Assembly: GCA_019420945.1 (NCBI GenBank) | Contig: JAHZGF010000068.1 | Location: forward strand, 1-37,762 | Direction of reading: 5' to 3' | Length of the DNA stretch: 37,762 bases | Source of the DNA: Clostridiales bacterium | Lineage (GTDB): Bacteria > Bacillota > Clostridia > Oscillospirales > Oscillospiraceae | In this document: one piece after another, positions 33,269 through 37,762 of the stretch | Position numbering within the stretch: the stretch's first letter is position 1 | How the letters are laid out: every line of letters starts with the position of its first letter | Program-made: the position numbers and the translations under genes | Notes under the pieces: model-generated | The model's input: the letters and a program-made list of their open reading frames with translations, nothing else | What the model was told of the DNA's origin: nothing | Database searches by the model: none

Positions 33269-33307
33269 AGTTATCCTCCTGTTCCTGTGCTGGTCTATCA
33301 AAAATGC

Positions 33308-33354
33308 AAAAAGGAAGCGGTTATCCATCCGGCTGGAATGGACAACTGCTTCCT
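33308..33354 (-). terminator. Terminator-like hairpin in the SLH-3 leader (possible attenuator)
   Basis: AGGAAGCGGTT pairs with AACTGCTTCCT (33312-33322, 33344-33354), and an inner stem forms from TCCAT/ATGGA and CC/GG. On the minus strand it is followed by TTTTTGCATTTTT. It lies after the predicted transcription start at ~33462 and about 40 bases before the SLH-3 ATG. Transcripts would have to read through it. Confidence 0.75.
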
Positions 33355-33400
33355 CTGTTATAGCGATATGCGGATAGCACAAAAACAGGCAGATTTAACC

Positions 33401-33465
<65 letters not shown>

Positions 33466-33468
33466 GTA

Positions 33469-33498
33469 AGTATATTGTTCAACGGCATAGTTTGTCAA
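33469..33498 (-). promoter_or_regulatory. Sigma-A promoter of SLH-3
   Basis: On the minus strand, TTGACA (33493-33498), an 18-nt spacer and TATACT (33469-33474) form a strong promoter. The predicted start, about seven bases on, is near 33462, at the edge of the CTGT repeat. The leader to the ATG is about 195 nt. Confidence 0.82.
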
Positions 33499-33566
33499 CC
33501 CCTTTTCCCGCAAAAAAGCGCATAATTTTCCCTTCCCCTGTATTTTACGATACGGCGTTTTGCGTG

Positions 33567-33665
33567 TCAATAGGTTTGGAGCGAATGAAGTGTTTTCTCT
33601 TGCGCTGCCCCCGGTACAGCTTGTCCGTCTATGTAAAGATACCGTTGTTTTCTTTCATTGCTCAT
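33567..33665 (-). CDS. Small ORF (32 aa), possible fragment of a sigma-like ICE protein
   Basis: GGAGG (33672-33676) lies six bases before an ATG opening MSNERKQRYLYIDGQAVPG and ending at LHSLQTY. The YLYIDGQAVP stretch resembles the ITVDGMDVEVPEDVY motif of the sigma-like protein at 11778-12272. That suggests the 5' end of a related gene whose rest is lost. It could instead be a real small protein. It lies about 70 bases upstream of the SLH-3 promoter, on the same strand. Confidence 0.4.
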   Translation of the reverse strand: MSNERKQRYLYIDGQAVPGAAQEKTLHSLQTY

Positions 33666-33685
33666 GGTGTTCCTCCGTTTTTCGT

Positions 33686-33716
33686 GTAGAGTCCACGCAT
33701 AGCGCGTGGACTCTAC
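33686..33716. repeat. Perfect 13-bp inverted repeat
   Basis: GTAGAGTCCACGC (33686-33698) and GCGTGGACTCTAC (33704-33716) flank a 5-nt loop. It lies just upstream of the small ORF. No T-run follows on either strand, so an operator or a structured leader is more likely than a terminator. Confidence 0.7.
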
Positions 33717-33868
33717 GTTCTATACGGTGGTATTCTCTTATTTTCGCGGGTAACCTTCAATCCGCCGCTACACTTGACGCTTACCATCATAATGTCATGA
33801 GGTCAAGAGGAAAATGGTCGAAATGATGTCACGATTTTTTGGTGGTTACGGTTTGACGGTCACAAGTA

Positions 33869-33905
33869 AAGGCTCCCGCCGATTTCTCGGCGGGAGCCTT
33901 TTTGC
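33869..33905 (-). terminator. Strong terminator after SLH-4, probably bidirectional
   Basis: A perfect 14-bp stem AAGGCTCCCGCCGA / TCGGCGGGAGCCTT (33869-33882, 33887-33900) has a 4-nt loop. TTTTT follows on the plus strand and TTTA on the minus strand. It lies about 35 bases past the SLH-4 stop. Confidence 0.85.
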
Positions 33906-33934
33906 TGCTGGGGTCTGCTGGGAAAGTGGATCGC

Positions 33935-35292
33935 TTACTTCATGTAGCGATACAGGAAGGTCGCGATCTGGCCGCGGGTGCAGGTGGAGTTGGGGTCGAA
34001 CCGACCATTGCCAACACCGGCGGTAATGCCGTTCTCCACGGCCCAAGCCACGGCCTGCGCGTAGTAGCTGTCTGCGGAAATATCCGCAAAACTGACCGTG
34101 CCCTTCGGCTCGGGAGCACCGGCGGCCCGCCACAGGAAGGTGACGATCTGTGCGCGGGAGCAGTTTTGATCGGGACTGAATGTGGTGTCCGAGGTGCCTT
34201 GGGTAACCTCGCGCTTGAGCATCCACTCCACTGCGTCCACATAGTAGGCGCTGTCCTTCACATCCACAAAGGGATTCACCCAGGAGAAGGACGGCTCCAC
34301 CGTCACCTTGTCGGCGGGCATCTCAAAAGTAAACGTGCCATCGCCGTTATCCTTGACGGCCAACTGCTTGCCCTTAGAATCCCGGACGATCACCTCGTCC
34401 ACCTCGTAATGGCGCTCCAGCTTCACGGTGATGGTCACCTTGTCGCCCTTGGCCGCGCTGGTCTTGGAGAGGGAAACGGAGCCGTCAGGGTCCTTGCTCA
34501 CTTCCGCCTTGACGGGATGTGTGGTAGGTTTAGAGCTGCTGCTGCCGCTGCCGCCACCGCCGCCGGAGGAGGAACTGCCGCCGGAGCTACCACCGGAACT
34601 ACCGCCGGAGCTGCCGCCGGTATTGCCGCCACCGGTGATCTCAAACTCCACAAAAGCGGTCGCGCCCTTCACGGTGGTGCTCGCCTTGTACTTGCCGACA
34701 GCGGTGGGACCTTCACCCATTTCTACATAATTGCCGCCGGCGGCGAGTTTATAATAGGAGATGGCGATGTCCTCCAAAAACGCAGACTTCCAATTTCCCG
34801 ATCCCACAACCGTTGCATGCTTTTCCTTGCCGTCATAGGTCAAGTTGGTGGGCGCCTTGATGGTCACGCTGCCGCCGTACATATTAAATGTGCCGTAGGC
34901 GTTTACACCGCCGCCATATTTGCCGCTTTTGTGTGTGATCGTTCCCGCCGTTCCCGCCGGCTCACAGTCGGTCAAGGTAAACGTTGCATTTTTGTCCTCG
35001 GACCAACAAATGACAGGGGTATTTGCATTGGTCTCTGCCTGTTCCAGTTTGATGCTGTGGCCGTTCAGGCAGAGGGTCAGATCCTTCTCGATCTTCAGCA
35101 TATCCTTCGTGTCGATGTCTGCGCTCAAGTAATAGTTGCCGCCCTTCGCGACCGCGGCTTGCAGGTCGGCCAGGCTCCCTACCGCGTCGAAAGTGACCAG
35201 CGTCTCCTTCGCGTGGTCGCCGATGTCCTTGTGTGTCTTGCCGCAGAGGCAGTGCTTGTGTTCCGCGGCGGGCGGCTGGATGGGTGCGCTTG
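33935..35292 (-). pseudogene. SLH-4: surface-protein gene missing its 5' end
   Basis: The frame is open from just after a TGA near 35293: ASAPIQPPAAEHKHCLCGK, then GGNYYLSADIDTKDM and LTLCLNGHSIKLEQ, a short GTFNMYGG beta-helix turn, a Gly/Ser linker, a module with DGTFTFEMPADKVTVEPSF, and SLH motifs ending STCTRGQIATFLYRYMK. The opening HKHCLCGK matches SLH-2 after its signal peptide and Pro-rich stretch (HKHYLCGG). About 80 residues, including the signal peptide and start, are therefore missing. The first start-like codon is a TTG at 35128 without an RBS. The break lies about 20 bases from the stop of the NlpC/P60 conjugation gene, which marks a recombination junction. The remaining frame is intact, so loss may be recent. 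Confidence 0.82.
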
Positions 35293-35312
35293 CTCAGAAA
35301 TGAGATGTATTT

Positions 35313-37364
35313 TTAATCGGCATAGTATGTAGGGCGGCCAATGGATGCAAAGCCGCTCTTTCCCGTCACAACCACATTGTTGTACCCGCTGGCGCAGTGG
35401 ATGATAAGCACATTGCCGTTTCCGTCAAATCCACAGACAATACCGACATGGCTGTCTCCCGGATAGAACACAAGGTCTCCCGGCTGGGCATCGCTCCATG
35501 AAATATCGGTGCAATAGCTGTGCTGACTGGACGCTCCACCGCCATGGCCGATGACATAACTGCCGCCAGACTGGTTGTAAAACACCCAATCGACAAAGCC
35601 GGAACAGTCTAATCCGAATGGGCGCATCGTTCCGGTCGTAGAGCTGCCTGCCGCCGTGACCTCCATTGGCGTTCCCCAGCGGGAGTCCCATCCAAGCACA
35701 AGGCTCTTTCCGCCCCAGAAATAGTTGACCTTGCCCAGAAGCTGATACGCCGTCAGCACCACCTGCTTGCGCTCCTCGCTGAGATCCGCAGGGAGCTTTT
35801 TCATGATCTCCGCAGCTTCCTTATCGCCGAGTGCAATATCCTGGTAGCTACCGGTGAGCCGCATGAACAGTTCTTCATACTCCGGCTGCATCAGTTCTTC
35901 CAACAGCTTGTGCTGCTCGGCGTTGAACCGATACTCGTCCGCCATTTGCAGATGATCCTTGACTGTGACAGTGATGTGCAGGATGACGGTATCGCTTTCA
36001 TCCTCGTCGCCTGAGATGGTTTCCACCCAATAAGAGATAGCGTTCATATCCCAGAAAATCTGCCGCAGAATATCCAGCTTTTCTTCCGTCAACGTCGCCA
36101 CCTCGTCCGGAGACGCTGCATCCATCGTTGTCCGCACAGCATAGATGGCCAACACATCCCGCCAGTTCGCCACCATAGCGGCGCTGCCCGCGTTGTCCAT
36201 ATCCAGTTCGTCATAAGGGTTATCCACCTTGATCTGCTCGATGCGGTCTGTGAACTCCGCGTTCAGCATGGTCACAGCCTCCGGCATCGTATATCCGGTG
36301 CCGCTGTCCTCGCCGGAGAAGAAAATCCCAAACGGCGACGCGATCAGAAGCCCAATCAGGCAGATGACTAACACCATTGAGAGGACCGTGCTGCCGCCAG
36401 CCATCATCGCCGCCGCAAGGCTTCTGGCGGCGGACAGGATCGCCCGCAGCGCCCGTCCCGCCGCCTGGGATGCTTTCTGCGCGGCGGCCTGCGCCGCTTT
36501 CGCGGCTTGCTGATACCGCGTTGTCTGCACCACTGCTTCCCGTGCGGCATGGGCGCTGCTTTGCAGCATGACCGCCTGCTTCTGTGCGGACTCTGCGGCT
36601 TTCACCGCGTCGCCCGTCTTGCGTGAACGAGACAAAGTCGGTGATACTTTCCGTTCCATTGGCAGACTGTGTTTTCGCGCCGATTTTGGCAAGCTGGTTG
36701 CCGCCCGCTCTTTAATGCGAGGAGTCTGTGCTGAACGTTTCCTGTCGGGCATGGTGCTGCCGTCCCTGTCTGAATGCAAGGCTTGCGCCGTCTTGACCTG
36801 GTGCCGCGATACGGCTCGTTTTTGCTCCGCCTGCCGTCGGGCGGCTTTGCGCCCGCGTTCCTCCATAAATACTCTCTGCCCCTGCCGCTGCGGTTCCGCT
36901 GCCACTGTGACCTGTGTCTCTGTCTGTGCGCCGATATAGGCGTCTTTGGTCTTGATCTTGGTAGCTTTTTGCGCGGCGTTCTGACGCGCCTGATGCCGTC
37001 CACGCTCCGCAGCGGTCTGCGGCTGTGAAACGGCAGAAGTGGTATCTTTTCCCTTGATAGCAGCAGGCTTTTGCTCTGTGGCATCGGCAGCAGGAGCACC
37101 GCCCTCCGGCGGCTGCTCCTGCTGTTTCTTCTTCCGCTGCCGGGTGAGTTCCTTTTCTGCCCGACGCAGGCCGCGGGCGGCGGTATCCTCAATGGTGTCG
37201 CCGCCGTACTCGTCTGCCTGCCCGTGCTGGGCCGTATCCCGCAGCTGCGTCCGCAGCCGCTCAGAGCCGTCGTCTAAGCCTTTGCGTAGCAGTTCTCTGG
37301 GTGTCGATACCGCCTTTTCCTTGATGCGTTCAGAGAGCGTGGGTTTTTCTTTGATTTTTTTCAT
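35313..37364 (-). CDS. CD1108-type conjugation protein with NlpC/P60 peptidoglycan hydrolase domain (683 aa)
   Basis: A wall-opening component of a Gram-positive type IV secretion system. Residues 1-315 are Lys/Arg/Ala/Gln-rich and presumably cytoplasmic. One membrane helix lies at ~325-350 (STVLSMVLVICLIGLLIASP). An extracellular helical region follows (~360-560), then an NlpC/P60 domain with catalytic Cys in GLDCSGFVDW (~586), His in GDSHVGIVCG (~638) and a further His in IIHCASG. NlpC/P60 enzymes cleave D-Glu-diamino-acid bonds in stem peptides. The ATG lies six bases after the VirB4 stop, so translation is coupled. Genes that usually follow in Tn1549-like elements (DUF4315, CD1107-like) are absent; the truncated SLH-4 begins ~20 bases on. 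Confidence 0.92.
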   Translation of the reverse strand: MKKIKEKPTLSERIKEKAVSTPRELLRKGLDDGSERLRTQLRDTAQHGQADEYGGDTIEDTAARGLRRAEKELTRQRKKKQQEQPPEGGAPAADATEQKPAAIKGKDTTSAVSQPQTAAERGRHQARQNAAQKATKIKTKDAYIGAQTETQVTVAAEPQRQGQRVFMEERGRKAARRQAEQKRAVSRHQVKTAQALHSDRDGSTMPDRKRSAQTPRIKERAATSLPKSARKHSLPMERKVSPTLSRSRKTGDAVKAAESAQKQAVMLQSSAHAAREAVVQTTRYQQAAKAAQAAAQKASQAAGRALRAILSAARSLAAAMMAGGSTVLSMVLVICLIGLLIASPFGIFFSGEDSGTGYTMPEAVTMLNAEFTDRIEQIKVDNPYDELDMDNAGSAAMVANWRDVLAIYAVRTTMDAASPDEVATLTEEKLDILRQIFWDMNAISYWVETISGDEDESDTVILHITVTVKDHLQMADEYRFNAEQHKLLEELMQPEYEELFMRLTGSYQDIALGDKEAAEIMKKLPADLSEERKQVVLTAYQLLGKVNYFWGGKSLVLGWDSRWGTPMEVTAAGSSTTGTMRPFGLDCSGFVDWVFYNQSGGSYVIGHGGGASSQHSYCTDISWSDAQPGDLVFYPGDSHVGIVCGFDGNGNVLIIHCASGYNNVVVTGKSGFASIGRPTYYAD

Positions 37365-37370
37365 AGCACA

Positions 37371-37757
37371 TCACGCAATAAGGTCGGAGGGGCGGGTCGT
37401 CATCATCTGATACAGCCTGGTGTGGCGGGGAAAGCTGTCCACGAAAGGCACGATGGCGCTGCCGCACTTGATGAGTCCCCGCCCGGAATCCACATTGGTG
37501 ATGTAGGAGAGCTGATTATCCGAGATGTTCAGCAGGCGCGCCAGCTCCTCCCGGTCTGTGGCCGCCTGATTCAGCATGATGAGAAATTCTGAGTTTGCCA
37601 GCATGGTGCGGGCCGTATGGGACTGGAGCAGGTCCTCGATATTCTGGCTGATCCCCGTGCCGCAAGCCTGATACTTTCTCATACGCTTCCAGAGGGTGAA
37701 CAGGAAATTGGCGCTGTACTCATGCTGGAACAGCAGGTGGGCTAAACTATAGACGCC
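37371..37757 (-). CDS. C-terminal end of VirB4-type conjugation ATPase, cut by the window edge
   Basis: The type IV secretion ATPase energises DNA transfer. Visible family signatures are LLFQHEYSANFLFTLWKR, GTGISQNIEDLLQSH (motif region after Walker B), ARTMLANSEFLIMLNQA, LSYITNVDSGRGLIKCG and RLYQMMTTRPSDLIA at the end. The ATG at 37682 is internal, since family sequence continues upstream of it. At the very edge the expected Walker B acidic pair before HLLF is replaced by YSLA, and an in-frame TAA falls at 37758-37760. Either the gene is broken there or the sequence end is poor. The gene is directly upstream of the NlpC/P60 gene and in the same operon. Confidence 0.85.
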   Translation of the reverse strand, partial: GVYSLAHLLFQHEYSANFLFTLWKRMRKYQACGTGISQNIEDLLQSHTARTMLANSEFLIMLNQAATDREELARLLNISDNQLSYITNVDSGRGLIKCGSAIVPFVDSFPRHTRLYQMMTTRPSDLIA

Positions 37758-37762
37758 TTACC

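Noticed and set aside
33492..33826. Short plus-strand frames between SLH-3 and SLH-4
   Set aside because: No initiation sites. The minus-strand 32-codon ORF with GGAGG is the better-supported frame in the same DNA.

Overview
The window looks like part of a gut Firmicutes/Clostridia genome, probably Oscillospiraceae-like. The evidence is the set of surface proteins with Gram-positive S-layer-homology (SLH) anchors, the tandem large serine recombinases with zinc-ribbon domains, the CD1108-type NlpC/P60 conjugation protein, and strong AGGAGG ribosome-binding sites. The first ~4.4 kb is visibly more AT-rich than the rest. I read it as a separate, decayed accessory region.

Layout. (1) 1-4.4 kb: an unrecognised 541-aa protein with a HEPN-like Rx4H motif, an IS3-family transposase, and debris. 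The debris includes the stop-riddled 3' end of a second metallophosphoesterase gene and a 14-codon gene stump. (2) 4.4-14.9 kb, all on the minus strand: a metallophosphoesterase, three tandem serine recombinases (the middle one without a catalytic domain), a 49-aa SHOCT-like protein, a DinG/XPD-type helicase, a hairpin-rich 360-nt non-coding stretch, a sigma-region-4-like protein, a zinc-ribbon protein, an ImmA-type metallopeptidase broken by a frameshift, an XRE repressor and a WYL regulator. This is the integration/control end of an integrative conjugative element (ICE). (3) 14.9-35.3 kb, all on the minus strand: SLH surface proteins with beta-helix and Ig-like stalks. SLH-1, a pseudo-receiver protein, SLH-2 and a MalT/LuxR-type regulator look like one operon read from a promoter near 26.44 kb. 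There follow a decayed SLH fragment, a very large SLH-3 split by one frameshift, and a 5'-truncated SLH-4. (4) 35.3 kb to the right edge: conjugation genes (NlpC/P60 hydrolase, end of a VirB4 ATPase).

How it may fit together. Conjugation genes at the right, recombinases at the left and all genes on one strand match the gene order of a Tn1549-like ICE. The SLH cluster would then be cargo, or a later insertion into it. This is inference, because neither element end was found.

The most unusual part is the control of the surface proteins. A sigma-A-like promoter upstream of SLH-3 starts transcription at a run of 16 CTGT units. A strong intrinsic-terminator-like hairpin then lies between that repeat and the SLH-3 start codon. 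The LuxR-type regulator has a 9-G tract in its start region and two overlapping perfect palindromes in its leader. Near-identical blocks shared between SLH genes, one frameshift, one internal deletion and one 5' truncation suggest a family in which expression and structure are reshuffled.
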